A DNA stretch of 64,000 bases from G965227875 sp965227875 (GCA_965227875.1 OZ245783.1:62001-126000); one strand, 5' to 3'. Counted from the first letter of the stretch, positions 1 to 9,274 are shown. Notes: a model not told the origin generated them from the letters alone. A program made the numbers and translations.

Positions 1-2
1 TC

Positions 3-3000
3 ACCCAGCAGCTTCGCGAGGCCGGCGGCGAGATCACGCACATGCTGCGGACCGCCAGCGGCGACGTGGCGAACCGCATGAAGCAGACCAGTGCTGAGGT
101 CATCGAGGAGGTCCAGACCTCGAGCGGCGACCTCGTCCAGCAGATCGAGGTGAGCGGCGGCGCCATCACCGAGCGCCTGCTCAATGCGTCGAGCGAGTTC
201 ACCGAACGCGTCGAAAGCGCCCGCTCGCAGATCTTCGAACACCTTGAGCACGCCTCGGTCGAGATGACCGACCGTCTCGAAACCACCACGGGCCGCCTCT
301 TCTCGCGTCTCGACTCGGTGAGTTCGGAAATGAACACGCGTCTCGAGACCACGAGCGTGAACATCACCGACAAGCTCGACGACACCAGCGAGCAGGTCTT
401 CTCGCGTCTCGACCGCGCCAGCGCGGAAATGAACGAGCGTCTTGCAAGCACTAGTGCGGATGTCGCGGACAAGATCTCGGCCACCACCGGCCAGATCTCC
501 GAACAGCTCACCCGCACCGGCGCCCAGATCTCGCTGCAGCTCGAAACCACGTCGAGCGACGTGGCCAATGCGCTGGAGCAGACCGGCGGAAAGATCACGG
601 ACGATCTGGAAGCGACGAGCACCAACATCAGCCAGCAGCTGGAACGCAAGGGCTCGGAGATCACCGTCCAGCTCGAGACCACGTCCTCCAACGTGACGGG
701 CGCCATCGAGTACAGCGGCACCCGCATCTTCGACCGGCTGGATGAAACCAGCAGCGCGGTCACCAGCGCGATCGACTCGATCGGCACCAGCCTGTTCGAC
801 CGTCTCGACTCCGTGGCCAACAACATCACCGGCACGCTGGAAACGGTCGGCGGAACGGTGTTCGAACGGATCGACAAGTCGACCGACGGCATCGCGACGT
901 CCATCGAGTCCGTCGGGTCGGGCGTGTTCGAGCGCATCGAGAAGGCCAACACGGAAATCACCCAGGCCCTCGAATCCAACGCCACCAGCACCTTCGCCCA
1001 GATCCAGGATGCCCGCACGAGCCTTGTGGACGCCCTGGAGACCACCGGCGAACGCACGCATCAGCGTCTGGAACAGGCCACCGGCCGCATTGCGGACGCG
1101 ATCGAGAACTCCGGCATCCGCGCCGTGGAGCAGATGGACGGAACGAGCTCGCACGTCACGGGCGCCATCGACGCGGCCAGCCATCGCATGCTGGAACGCC
1201 TCGAAGCCTCCCGCGACGGCATCGCGGACGCGGTCGACACCATCGCGACCGGCCTGATCGAGCGGATCGAGAACTCCAGCAGCACGTTCACCCAGACCGT
1301 GGACGTGTTCGGTACGGATCTCTTCCAGCGGATCGACAACGTGAACGGCGACTTTTCCAGCGCCATCCAGAGCTACAGCAACGAAGTCCTCGAACGGCTC
1401 GGTTCGACCGGTCAGATGGTCGCCGAAGCCCTGGAGAACACCGGCGCGCAGCTTCTGGGCCGCCTCAACTCGACCAGCGCGGAAATCAATTCCTCGGTCG
1501 AGCAGACGGGAAGCCAGGTGTTCGCCCGCTTCGACGAGACCGCGTCGCGCTTCAGCGCCCAGGTCGAGCAGGCCAGCACCCGCATGGTCGATCGTGTGGA
1601 GAACGCCAGCACCGGCATGGTGGAACGTGTGGAGAATGCCAGCACGGGTATCGTCGAACGCGTGGAACATGCGACCACAAGCATTGTCTCGCGCGTCGAG
1701 GAAACCAGCACCGGCATCGTCTCACGCGTCGAGGACACCAGTTCCGGCATCATCGCCCGCGTCGAAGAGACGAGCGACAAGACGACCGCGCAGCTTGAAT
1801 CGACAGGCAGCGTCATTGTCGACCGTCTCGAACGGGTCAACGCACTCGTCGAAACGAGCGTGTCGAATGTCGGCGCCGACATGGACTCCATCCTGTCGCA
1901 GCGTGAGGCCGTACTGACCAAGATGGTCGACAGCCTGATGCAGAAGGCCGAAGACATCGACTCCCTCATGAGGTCCTACGCAGGCCTCGTCGAGGACTCG
2001 CTGTCGACGACCGAACAGCGTGCCCGCGAGGTTGCCGAGATCCTCAGCAACAATGCCGTCGCGACGACCGAGACGTTCAACTCCGAACTCGATCGTCTCA
2101 AGTCCATCGCCGGCGAGGAAATGGCCTCGACCGTCGAGGCCCTGCGGTCACGCTACGAGGACACGGTTTCGAGCATGCGCAACAACATGGCCGAGACCAC
2201 GGACCAGTTCAGCAAGTCCACCACGGAAATGCGCGCCGCGGCGGAAGAAATGGCCCGCGAACTTGCCGACGCCCGCAACGAACTGCGTCGTGCGGTCTTC
2301 GAACTGCCGGAAGAGACGAAGGAAAACGCAGCCGCCATGCGCAAGGTGGTTGCCGATCAGATCACAGCGCTCAACGCACTTTCCGAAGTGGTCAAGCGTC
2401 ACACCAACCTGATCGACGTCTCCACGCCGGCCAGCCAGCAGGCCGAACAGCAGCCGGTCGCCGCAAGTGCGGGCGGCAGCAGCTTCGCCCCGCGGCCCCA
2501 GCCGACCCCGCCCAAGGCGGTTTCCGCAGCACCGGTCGCAGCGCCGGCTGCCCCCGCGCCTCAGCCTCCGGCGACATCGGGCGGCAATGTCGCCACGATC
2601 AACCCGGGCGCCAAGCGCGAGGACGAAGGTGGCAACTGGGGTCTTCCCGACCTGCTCGCAGCGGCGTCACGTGACGACGACGAAGCCCTGCCCGCATTGT
2701 CGGAGAAGCAGTCGGCTGACGGCGCCACGCCGGTTGGCACGGGCAATTCTCCGGAAGTTCCGAGACTGGCGATCCACATTGTGGAGACCCTCAACTCGCT
2801 CTCGGTGGACCTCGTGCGTTCTCTCGACCATAAGGCCCCGGAGGAACTCTGGGTGCGCTACCAGAACGGCGAACGCAACGTGTTCACACGCAGGCTCTAC
2901 AGCATGCGCGGCCAGCGTCTCTTCGACGAGATCGCGCGGCGCTACCAGGCCGATGCGGAGTTCCGCGAAGACGTTGACCGCTATGTCGATGACTTCGAGC

Positions 3001-3119
3001 GCCTGCTCGACTCCGTCGCCGAAAACGACCGGGACAACGTTCTCGTCGAGACCTACCTGTCGTCCGAAACCGGCAAGGTCTACCTCATGCTCGCCCACGC
3101 CAGCGGCCGCATGAACTGA
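3..3119 (+). CDS. Giant hendecad-repeat coiled-coil protein, C-terminal part (5' end outside window)
   Basis: The reading frame is open from the first bases of the window, so only the C-terminal 1039 or so residues are seen. The first ~600 residues are a run of 11-residue units of the form (F/L)xRLDxTSxxV, for example FDRLDETSSAV, TSAIDSIGTSL, FDRLDSVANNI. This is a hendecad pattern typical of long, weakly right-handed amphipathic helices, as in apolipoprotein-like or LEA-like repeats. A less regular coiled coil follows, then a Pro/Ala/Gln-rich linker (about 2420-2600), then a globular C-terminal domain (about 2755-3116) with conserved-looking WVRYQNGERNVFTRRLY. No enzyme motif is visible. 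Similar huge proteins occur in alphaproteobacteria and are often misannotated as kinesin-like. A structural or cell-envelope role is a guess. Confidence 0.85.
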   Translation, partial: TQQLREAGGEITHMLRTASGDVANRMKQTSAEVIEEVQTSSGDLVQQIEVSGGAITERLLNASSEFTERVESARSQIFEHLEHASVEMTDRLETTTGRLFSRLDSVSSEMNTRLETTSVNITDKLDDTSEQVFSRLDRASAEMNERLASTSADVADKISATTGQISEQLTRTGAQISLQLETTSSDVANALEQTGGKITDDLEATSTNISQQLERKGSEITVQLETTSSNVTGAIEYSGTRIFDRLDETSSAVTSAIDSIGTSLFDRLDSVANNITGTLETVGGTVFERIDKSTDGIATSIESVGSGVFERIEKANTEITQALESNATSTFAQIQDARTSLVDALETTGERTHQRLEQATGRIADAIENSGIRAVEQMDGTSSHVTGAIDAASHRMLERLEASRDGIADAVDTIATGLIERIENSSSTFTQTVDVFGTDLFQRIDNVNGDFSSAIQSYSNEVLERLGSTGQMVAEALENTGAQLLGRLNSTSAEINSSVEQTGSQVFARFDETASRFSAQVEQASTRMVDRVENASTGMVERVENASTGIVERVEHATTSIVSRVEETSTGIVSRVEDTSSGIIARVEETSDKTTAQLESTGSVIVDRLERVNALVETSVSNVGADMDSILSQREAVLTKMVDSLMQKAEDIDSLMRSYAGLVEDSLSTTEQRAREVAEILSNNAVATTETFNSELDRLKSIAGEEMASTVEALRSRYEDTVSSMRNNMAETTDQFSKSTTEMRAAAEEMARELADARNELRRAVFELPEETKENAAAMRKVVADQITALNALSEVVKRHTNLIDVSTPASQQAEQQPVAASAGGSSFAPRPQPTPPKAVSAAPVAAPAAPAPQPPATSGGNVATINPGAKREDEGGNWGLPDLLAAASRDDDEALPALSEKQSADGATPVGTGNSPEVPRLAIHIVETLNSLSVDLVRSLDHKAPEELWVRYQNGERNVFTRRLYSMRGQRLFDEIARRYQADAEFREDVDRYVDDFERLLDSVAENDRDNVLVETYLSSETGKVYLMLAHASGRMN

Positions 3120-3146
3120 CGAACCTGCATTCTGAAGCAAACCTGA

Positions 3147-3176
3147 CCGGGCTGCCGAAAGGCAGCCCGGTTTTCT
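3147..3176 (+). terminator. Rho-independent terminator of the coiled-coil gene
   Basis: A perfect 10-bp stem (CCGGGCTGCC / GGCAGCCCGG) closes a GAAA tetraloop and is followed by TTTTCT. It lies 27 bases after the stop codon. Confidence 0.93.
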
Positions 3177-3245
3177 GTTGCGCGGCCCTCCTTAAGCTGG
3201 CTATTCATCCGGTTCGGGTCGTATCTGTTCAAGGGGCGTAGTCTG

Positions 3246-4259
3246 ATGGAACTGAACCAGCCTTACCTGTTGTTTCTCGGAGATGTGCATGACCAGCTTG
3301 CCGCCAAGACGGCGCAGGGCATCGTCGACTGGCGACCCGAATGGTGTGTCGGACAGGTTCGCCTGCCGGGCTGCAACGCCGATACCGGACTGGAAGACAT
3401 CTCCATCTCCGAGGCGATGAACCGCGGCGCGCAGACCCTGGTGGTCGGTGTGGTGAATTCGGGCGGCACCATGCCCGACCACTGGATAGACACTATCGTG
3501 GAGGCCCTCGACGCCGGCATGGACGTCGCCACCGGTCTTCACCGCAGGCTGGGTTCGATCGAACGCATCGCCGAGGCCGCACGGCGCAACGGGCGCCGGT
3601 TGCATGACGTGCGTTACACGGACCGTTCTTTCGCCACCGGCACGGGAAGGAAGCGCACCGGCCTGCGCCTGCTGACGGTCGGAACGGACTGCTCCGTCGG
3701 AAAGAAGTACACCGCCCTCGCCCTCGAGAAAGGCATGCGGGACATGGGTCTCAAGGCCGATTTCTGCGCCACGGGCCAGACCGGTGTCTTCATCTCCGGT
3801 CGCGGCGTGGCGCTCGACGCGGTGGTCGCCGACTTCATCTCCGGTGCCGCGGAATGGATTTCTCCGGAGAATGAACCGGATCACTGGGACGTGGTCGAGG
3901 GCCAGGGCTCCCTGTTCCATCCCGCCTTCGCCGGTGTGACCCTGGGGCTGCTGCACGGCTCGCAGCCGGACGCCTTCGTGGTCTGCCACGAACCCACGCG
4001 CACCAACATGCGCGGCGTCGCCCATCCCCTGCCGACCATCTCCCAGGTCATCGACAGGACGATCGCCAACGGCAAACTCACGAATCCGGACATCCGCTGC
4101 GTGGGCATCGCCGTCAACACGGCCGCATTGAGCGAGGACGACGCCAATGCGTTTCTCGCCGCGACATCGAGCGACTACGACCTTCCCTGCGTCGATCCCA
4201 TCCGCGGCAGCGTCGCGCCCATCGTCGAACGCCTCATCGAGGAGTTTCATCCCTCATGA
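3246..4259 (+). CDS. dgcN: DgcN-type N-acetyltransferase (DUF1611 family), D-glutamate catabolism
   Basis: This 337-residue protein belongs to the DUF1611 family: a Rossmann-like N-terminal half and a P-loop half with VGTDCSVGKKYTALAL near residues 141-156. In marine proteobacteria such proteins, named DgcN, acetylate D-glutamate to N-acetyl-D-glutamate. The partner DgcA then racemises it to N-acetyl-L-glutamate. Here the next gene is exactly such a partner and overlaps it by an ATGA, so the two are translationally coupled. The ATG at 3246 is preceded by AAGGGG. The family was long annotated as a dehydratase or mobilisation protein. The functional assignment rests on the pair rather than on visible catalytic residues. 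Confidence 0.82.
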   Translation: MELNQPYLLFLGDVHDQLAAKTAQGIVDWRPEWCVGQVRLPGCNADTGLEDISISEAMNRGAQTLVVGVVNSGGTMPDHWIDTIVEALDAGMDVATGLHRRLGSIERIAEAARRNGRRLHDVRYTDRSFATGTGRKRTGLRLLTVGTDCSVGKKYTALALEKGMRDMGLKADFCATGQTGVFISGRGVALDAVVADFISGAAEWISPENEPDHWDVVEGQGSLFHPAFAGVTLGLLHGSQPDAFVVCHEPTRTNMRGVAHPLPTISQVIDRTIANGKLTNPDIRCVGIAVNTAALSEDDANAFLAATSSDYDLPCVDPIRGSVAPIVERLIEEFHPS

Positions 4260-5242
4260 GCGAAATGCGTCTCGTCGTCGAGCAGGACACTTTTCCGATA
4301 GCGGGCGGTTTCACGATCTCCCGCGGGACCAAGACGAAGGCCGATGTCGTGGTCGCGACGATCACCGACGGAAGCATAAACGGTCGGGGAGAATGCACGC
4401 CCTACCCGCGATACGGCGAATCCGTCGACGGCGTCATGGACCTCGTGCGTAGCCAGGCGGACGCAATCGCCGGGGGCCTGTGGCGCGACGGCCTTCAGGA
4501 CGCCCTGCCTGCAGGCGCGGCGCGCAACGCCCTCGATTGCGCCATGTGGGACTTCGAAGCCAAGAGGTCCGGCAAGAGAGCCTGGGAACTGGCGGGCATC
4601 ACATCGTTCAAGCCATTGCTCACCGCCTACACGATAAGCCTTGGCACACCGGACGAAATGGCGGCCGCCGCGAAGGCCGCCGGTGCCCGGCCGCTGCTGA
4701 AGCTCAAGCTCGGCGGTGCCGGCGACGAAGACCGGATCCGCGCGATCCGTGCGGCGGTTCCGAACACCCGGCTGATTGTCGACGCCAACGAAGCCTGGAC
4801 GCCGGACATCCTGGAAAGCCTGCTGGCGGTCAGCGCGGAGAAACGTATCGAACTGGTCGAACAGCCCCTGCCCGCAGCCGATGACGGCCTTCTCGCCTCC
4901 ATCGACCGGCCAGTGACCGTCTGCGCCGACGAGTCCGCGCACGACCGCCACGGCCTCGACGAACTGGCGTCGAAATACGATGCGATCAACATCAAGATCG
5001 ACAAGACCGGCGGGCTGACAGAAGCCCTGGCCCTTGCGGACGAAGCGGCGGCGCGCGGCATGGACATCATGGTCGGATGCATGCTGGCCTCGTCGCTTGC
5101 CATGGCGCCGGCCATGGTCGTGGCGCAGAAAGCCTCGGTCGTCGACCTCGACGGACCGCTGCTGCTGGACCGCGACCGGCCGTCGGCCATCACGTTCGAC
5201 GGCAGCATCATGTCGGCTCCGGCCCCCGAACTGTGGGGGTAG
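4256..5242 (+). CDS. dgcA: DgcA-type N-acetyl-D-glutamate racemase (enolase superfamily, dipeptide-epimerase-like)
   Basis: A 328-residue enolase-superfamily protein of the muconate-lactonising/dipeptide-epimerase group. The visible catalytic set is KLKLG (acid/base Lys, about residue 147), VDANEAW (metal Asp), ELVEQPLP (metal Glu), CADES (metal Asp) and NIKIDKTGG (second acid/base Lys). With the upstream dgcN, which it overlaps by four bases, it fits the DgcN-DgcA route that turns D-glutamate into N-acetyl-L-glutamate. L-Ala-D/L-Glu epimerase (YcjG-like) is the alternative reading from sequence alone. Its last 35 bases overlap the 3' end of the convergent MFS gene on the other strand. Confidence 0.82.
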   Translation: MSEMRLVVEQDTFPIAGGFTISRGTKTKADVVVATITDGSINGRGECTPYPRYGESVDGVMDLVRSQADAIAGGLWRDGLQDALPAGAARNALDCAMWDFEAKRSGKRAWELAGITSFKPLLTAYTISLGTPDEMAAAAKAAGARPLLKLKLGGAGDEDRIRAIRAAVPNTRLIVDANEAWTPDILESLLAVSAEKRIELVEQPLPAADDGLLASIDRPVTVCADESAHDRHGLDELASKYDAINIKIDKTGGLTEALALADEAAARGMDIMVGCMLASSLAMAPAMVVAQKASVVDLDGPLLLDRDRPSAITFDGSIMSAPAPELWG

Positions 5243-6425
5243 CGTCCGGTTCGTCGTGAACCGTGTTCATCCGGCCGAGAACGAGCGCCAGGACCACCGC
5301 GACCGCGCCCATCGCACTCATGAGCAGATAGGCCTGTCCGCCAAGCGCCTCATAGGCGGGACCGGAGAGAGCCACCGCGCCTGAAAGCAGCAATCCCGAA
5401 CTGACTGCCGAGTAGGTCCCCTGCGCCGTGGCCTGGAGGCGCGTGGGCACCGACCGCGCGATGAAATACAACGCCCCGAGATGAGCCGCGCCGAACGTCA
5501 GGCCGTGCAGCACCTGGATGGCGAACAGGGCCGGGAAATCCGTCACGAACGCCGTGAGACTCCACCGGACGACCGTTGCGGCCGCACCCGCCACCAGAAG
5601 CGACACCGGGCTCAACCGCTTCAGCACCCCTCCCGCGAACATGAACAGGACGATTTCGGCCGCCACGCCGACCGACCACAGGATACCGATCTGGGTACTC
5701 GCCAGGCCGGCCGATTTCCAATGGATCGTACCCGCGACGTAGTAGAGCGCATGACCCGCCTGGCTCAGGCCGGCGGCGAACAGGAAGACCAGGAACGCCG
5801 GCCGGACCAGAACCTGCCTCGCGTCCCGCCATGAAGGTGTCGCCACGGACCCGGGTCCCTTGCCCGAACTTCTGAAATCCGGAAGCGCCAGCGCGGCCGC
5901 AAACAGGAGGACCTGGCATGCCACCAGCATGAACAGCACCGCCTGCGAAGGCACGGACGCCAGCACATGCCCGGCCACCAGACTGCCCGCGATGAACGCG
6001 AGCGACCCCCAGAGCCGGACACGGCCATAGTCGACGTCTCCGTCCGCCCCTAGCGAGACGGTCAGGGATTCCACGATGGGCAGGATGGATGTCCAGAAAA
6101 CCGCGATGAAGACGGACACGACGACGATCGCACCGAACGAATCGACCACGCCGTAGGCGGAAAATCCGGCAAGGGTGCCCGCGCACAGCAGGACGATCGG
6201 CATTTTCCTGCTGCCCGCCCGGTCGCAGAGAAAGGCGATGGCCGGTCCGGCGACAATCCGCACCACAGGCGCCGCCAGGACCAGTCCGATCTGCGATTCG
6301 GACAGCCCGGACGAAGCCAGCCAGACGGGGAAAAACGGCAGATAAATGCCGAATGCGAGAAAGTAGGCCGAAAAGAACGCCGCGAGTTTCACGCCCGTGA
6401 TGCTGGGGACGCCAATCTGGATCAT
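5208..6425 (-). CDS. MFS transporter, 3-phenylpropionate/nucleoside-symporter-like (HcaT type)
   Basis: A 405-residue, twelve-segment membrane protein. The N-terminal stretch (AFFSAYFLAFGIYLPFFPVWL, then LCDRAGSRK between helices 2 and 3) is typical of the PPP/HcaT group of the major facilitator superfamily. Substrate cannot be read from sequence. It converges on dgcA and overlaps its 3' end by 35 bases, so it is not in that operon. It is divergent from the CheZ-like gene across 147 bases. A role in amino-acid or aromatic-acid transport is possible but not shown. Confidence 0.8.
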   Translation of the reverse strand: MIQIGVPSITGVKLAAFFSAYFLAFGIYLPFFPVWLASSGLSESQIGLVLAAPVVRIVAGPAIAFLCDRAGSRKMPIVLLCAGTLAGFSAYGVVDSFGAIVVVSVFIAVFWTSILPIVESLTVSLGADGDVDYGRVRLWGSLAFIAGSLVAGHVLASVPSQAVLFMLVACQVLLFAAALALPDFRSSGKGPGSVATPSWRDARQVLVRPAFLVFLFAAGLSQAGHALYYVAGTIHWKSAGLASTQIGILWSVGVAAEIVLFMFAGGVLKRLSPVSLLVAGAAATVVRWSLTAFVTDFPALFAIQVLHGLTFGAAHLGALYFIARSVPTRLQATAQGTYSAVSSGLLLSGAVALSGPAYEALGGQAYLLMSAMGAVAVVLALVLGRMNTVHDEPDATPTVRGPEPT

Positions 6426-6572
6426 GAACCGGCCATGGTTGATAGCGGGAAAACGGGGTCGGACGCTGGTCTAAACGAATCCCTAACGAATTCCCCACAT
6501 ACTAGTGACTGTAGCCGTGTTTATGAAAGCCAAGGGTCAGGGACAAGCGTGTCGACGGGGGCAAATATAGCC

Positions 6573-7547
6573 ATGAGTGAAGGCAGTTACTCCGGTCCTC
6601 TTCCCGAAGAGGATTACGAAGCCATCGAGTCCGCGGTCATGGAAACCGCGCGTGGCCGCTGGTTTCTGGCCGAATACGCGCGTCGCAACCGCTCGGCGGA
6701 CACGACGATGCTCCTCGACGCCATCAAGCGTCTTGAAAACGCGCTCGACGCCAAACCCCGCGAGAATCCCGAGGACGAATTGCGCTTCGATCTCATGGAA
6801 ATGGCCGCGACGATCGCCCAGACCCGACTGGATATTGCCGCGATCGCCACGTCGTCGGGCGAACAGAGCCAGCTCAACACGGTGGCTGGGGAACTGGACC
6901 TCGTGGTCGGTGCGACCGAGCAGGCGACCTACAAGATCCTCGCGGCCGCGGAATCGATCCAGGAAGTCGCGTGGGACATGCGCGCCTGTGGTCTGGACGG
7001 CGAAAACAGCGACCTTCTGGAGCGTTACGCCACCGACATTTTCAGCGCCTGCGAGTTCCAGGACATCACCGGGCAGCGCATCACCAAGGTTGTCGACGTC
7101 CTGAACTACATCGAGGAACGCCTTAACTCGATGATCGACATCTGGGGCGACAAGAAGCTCATCGAGCAGTCCCATGCTCCCGACGATCTCGACCTCACCC
7201 AGAGTTACCTGCGTCCGGACATCGCCATTTCGCAGGACGACGTCGACTCGCTCATGTTCGTCGATCACAAGACCGACACCTGCGTCGTCGAGGAGTCCGA
7301 AGTCTGCCTCGAGCCTGTCGAACAGGAGATCGAACCGACCGAACTTCTTGCGCAGGTCGAGATGGACGACCACGAGGACGACGAAGAACCCGAAACCGAC
7401 GTTACCGAAACCGCCCTCCCCGACCCGCTGCTCCAGTCCGCGGCTCCTGCGGTCGAGGCACATGTTGCCGAAATCGAGGAAGACGAGGAAACGGTCTGCG
7501 GCGTCCGGGCGCTCGGTCAGGACGAAAAGACCGTCCTGTTCTGCTGA
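6573..7547 (+). CDS. CheZ-like protein phosphatase
   Basis: A 324-residue protein whose middle carries the CheZ signature CEFQDITGQRITKVV. The Asp (residue 164) and Gln (residue 168) match the two catalytic residues of CheZ, which remove phosphate from CheY-P. The family's long helical hairpin precedes it (residues 50-200). The C-terminal third is an acidic, disordered-looking tail rich in Glu and Asp, ending in VLFC. I chose the ATG at 6573 because the family similarity begins there, although the frame is open from 6435. No other chemotaxis gene is in the window, so its partner CheY-like protein is unknown. Confidence 0.8.
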   Translation: MSEGSYSGPLPEEDYEAIESAVMETARGRWFLAEYARRNRSADTTMLLDAIKRLENALDAKPRENPEDELRFDLMEMAATIAQTRLDIAAIATSSGEQSQLNTVAGELDLVVGATEQATYKILAAAESIQEVAWDMRACGLDGENSDLLERYATDIFSACEFQDITGQRITKVVDVLNYIEERLNSMIDIWGDKKLIEQSHAPDDLDLTQSYLRPDIAISQDDVDSLMFVDHKTDTCVVEESEVCLEPVEQEIEPTELLAQVEMDDHEDDEEPETDVTETALPDPLLQSAAPAVEAHVAEIEEDEETVCGVRALGQDEKTVLFC

Positions 7548-7568
7548 GGCTGACGATTTTCCCCTGTC

Positions 7569-8555
7569 TCAGGCCGTGAGTATGCCGGCGTAGAGTTCCG
7601 GATCCACGTTCCCGCCCGACAGGGTCGCCGCCACCACGCGCCCCCTGCAATCGATCTTCTCCGTCAGGATCGCCGCCAGCGCCACCGCACCGCCCGGTTC
7701 GACGACGAGTTTCAGCGTTCCAAAGGCAAAACGGATCGCTTCACGCACGTCATCGTCCGACACGCTCAGGGCACCTTTCAACAGCCGCTGATTGATCCCG
7801 AAGGTGATCTCACCGGGACTTCTCGAAAGCAAGGCGTCGCATATGGAGCCTGACTCGGTGGGATTCGTCTCCCGCCGGCCCGACTCGAGTGACCGGCCGA
7901 GATCGTCGAAGCCTTCGGGCTCGACGCCGTAGATATCCGCGCCCGGATAGGCGTCGACGATCGCTGTCGCAATGCCCGCGGTCAGGCCCCCGCCACCGTG
8001 GCAGACCAGGACGGCATCCGGTGCCACGCCGATTTCCCTGCACTGGCGGACGATTTCCAGCCCCGCAGTCCCCTGTCCGGCAATGACGTGAGGATCATCG
8101 AACGGCGGGATGACCACCGCACCGCTGTCGCGGGCAAGCGACTGGGCGATCTCGACGCGGTTTTCCGTCTCGCGATCGTACTCGACGATTGTGGCGCCAT
8201 ATCCCCGGGTGTTCTGTTTCTTGATCGCGGGCGTGTCCGCCGGCATGACGATGGTTGCCGGCAGCCCGCGCAATGCGGCCGCACAGGCCACGCCCTGCGC
8301 GTGGTTTCCCGACGAGTAGGCGATGACCCCGTGGCGTGCCTCCATGTCGCTCAACTGGGAGATCCGGTTGAACGCCCCACGAAACTTGAAAGACCCCGTG
8401 CGCTGGAGGCATTCGGCCTTGAGCAATATGCGCCCGCCTGCCAGCGCGTTCAGCCGGCCGCTTTCCACCAGCGGCGTTTCGACCGCCTGGCCCGCAAGAC
8501 GAGCCGACGCGGCCTTGATGTCGCCGACGGTCACCGCGACGTTTTCACCGTGCAT
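7569..8555 (-). CDS. PLP-dependent threonine/serine dehydratase
   Basis: A 328-residue fold-type II PLP enzyme. It shows the lysine motif SFKFRGAFN (about residue 53), the phosphate-cradle glycines GGGGLTAGI (about residue 187) and a late SGGN (about residue 314). There is no C-terminal ACT regulatory domain, so it resembles the short catabolic threonine dehydratase / serine racemase / hydroxyaspartate ammonia-lyase group. It lies 46 bases downstream of a LysE exporter on the same strand, which suggests joint handling of an amino acid. Deamination of threonine to 2-oxobutyrate is the default expectation. Which substrate it prefers cannot be decided here. Confidence 0.87.
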   Translation of the reverse strand: MHGENVAVTVGDIKAASARLAGQAVETPLVESGRLNALAGGRILLKAECLQRTGSFKFRGAFNRISQLSDMEARHGVIAYSSGNHAQGVACAAALRGLPATIVMPADTPAIKKQNTRGYGATIVEYDRETENRVEIAQSLARDSGAVVIPPFDDPHVIAGQGTAGLEIVRQCREIGVAPDAVLVCHGGGGLTAGIATAIVDAYPGADIYGVEPEGFDDLGRSLESGRRETNPTESGSICDALLSRSPGEITFGINQRLLKGALSVSDDDVREAIRFAFGTLKLVVEPGGAVALAAILTEKIDCRGRVVAATLSGGNVDPELYAGILTA

Positions 8556-8601
8556 TTCCTGTCCTCTGATTTCGCCGCAAACCGGCGCCCGGAATTCGGA
8601 C

Positions 8602-9207
8602 CTAGAAATATAGCAGGCCGATCGATGCCACCAGCAATAAGGCCATGGTCAGGTTGAATACGCGGAAATGGGCCGGTGAGCGCAGAAACCGCCCTATGGC
8701 GACGCCGAAGCCGCACCAGACGCTGACGCTGGGCACGGATGCCACCATGAACACGGCTCCGATCACGAGGACCTGGCCGAGGCTGCTGTCACCGACCGTG
8801 GTGAACGTCGCGATGGCGCTGATCCCCATGACCCATGCCTTGGGATTGATCCACTGGAACAGTGCCGCCTGGACGAAGGAGAGAGGTTTTCCGGTCGACG
8901 TGACGCTGTCCGTACGTTCGGCCGTGGCGATCCGGTAGGCAAAGTAGACGAGGTAGGCGGACCCGGCGAGTTTCAGGAACATATGGATCTGCGGAGAATT
9001 CTGGAAGACCTGGTCCAGCCCCAGGCCCATAACGAGGAGCATGACGGGGTAACCGATGCTGATGCCCAGCATGTGCGGGACCGATCTCAGAAAACCGTAG
9101 TTGGCGCCCGATGCAGCGAGCATGATCACGTTCGGTCCCGGCGTGATCGACGCCGCCAGGGCGAAGGCCGCCAGCGGGAGCAACACAGGAAGACTCGGCT
9201 CGAACAT
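8602..9207 (-). CDS. LysE/RhtB family amino-acid exporter
   Basis: A 201-residue membrane protein with the LysE-superfamily start (AFALAASITPGPNVIML, including the conserved PGPN), the FQWINPKAWVM segment and five to six predicted membrane helices. It exports amino acids or derivatives. It stands first of a two-gene minus-strand unit with the PLP dehydratase. A perfect 9-bp inverted repeat sits just upstream of its start (9223-9247), so expression is probably switched by a local repressor or activator. Confidence 0.88.
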   Translation of the reverse strand: MFEPSLPVLLPLAAFALAASITPGPNVIMLAASGANYGFLRSVPHMLGISIGYPVMLLVMGLGLDQVFQNSPQIHMFLKLAGSAYLVYFAYRIATAERTDSVTSTGKPLSFVQAALFQWINPKAWVMGISAIATFTTVGDSSLGQVLVIGAVFMVASVPSVSVWCGFGVAIGRFLRSPAHFRVFNLTMALLLVASIGLLYF

Positions 9208-9222
9208 GGCTGTTTCTCCGAA

Positions 9223-9247
9223 ATTAGGTCAGGAAGATTGACCTAAT
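9223..9247. promoter_or_regulatory. Palindromic operator upstream of the LysE exporter
   Basis: ATTAGGTCA-N7-TGACCTAAT, a perfect 9-bp inverted repeat, begins 16 bases upstream of the exporter ATG, in the expected core-promoter region. It is too AT-rich at its ends and too poor in following T residues on the gene strand to be a terminator. The cognate regulator is not identifiable; Lrp/AsnC and GntR families are candidates. Confidence 0.6.
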
Positions 9248-9274
9248 AAATCGGACAACTCAAGCCCTCACGAA

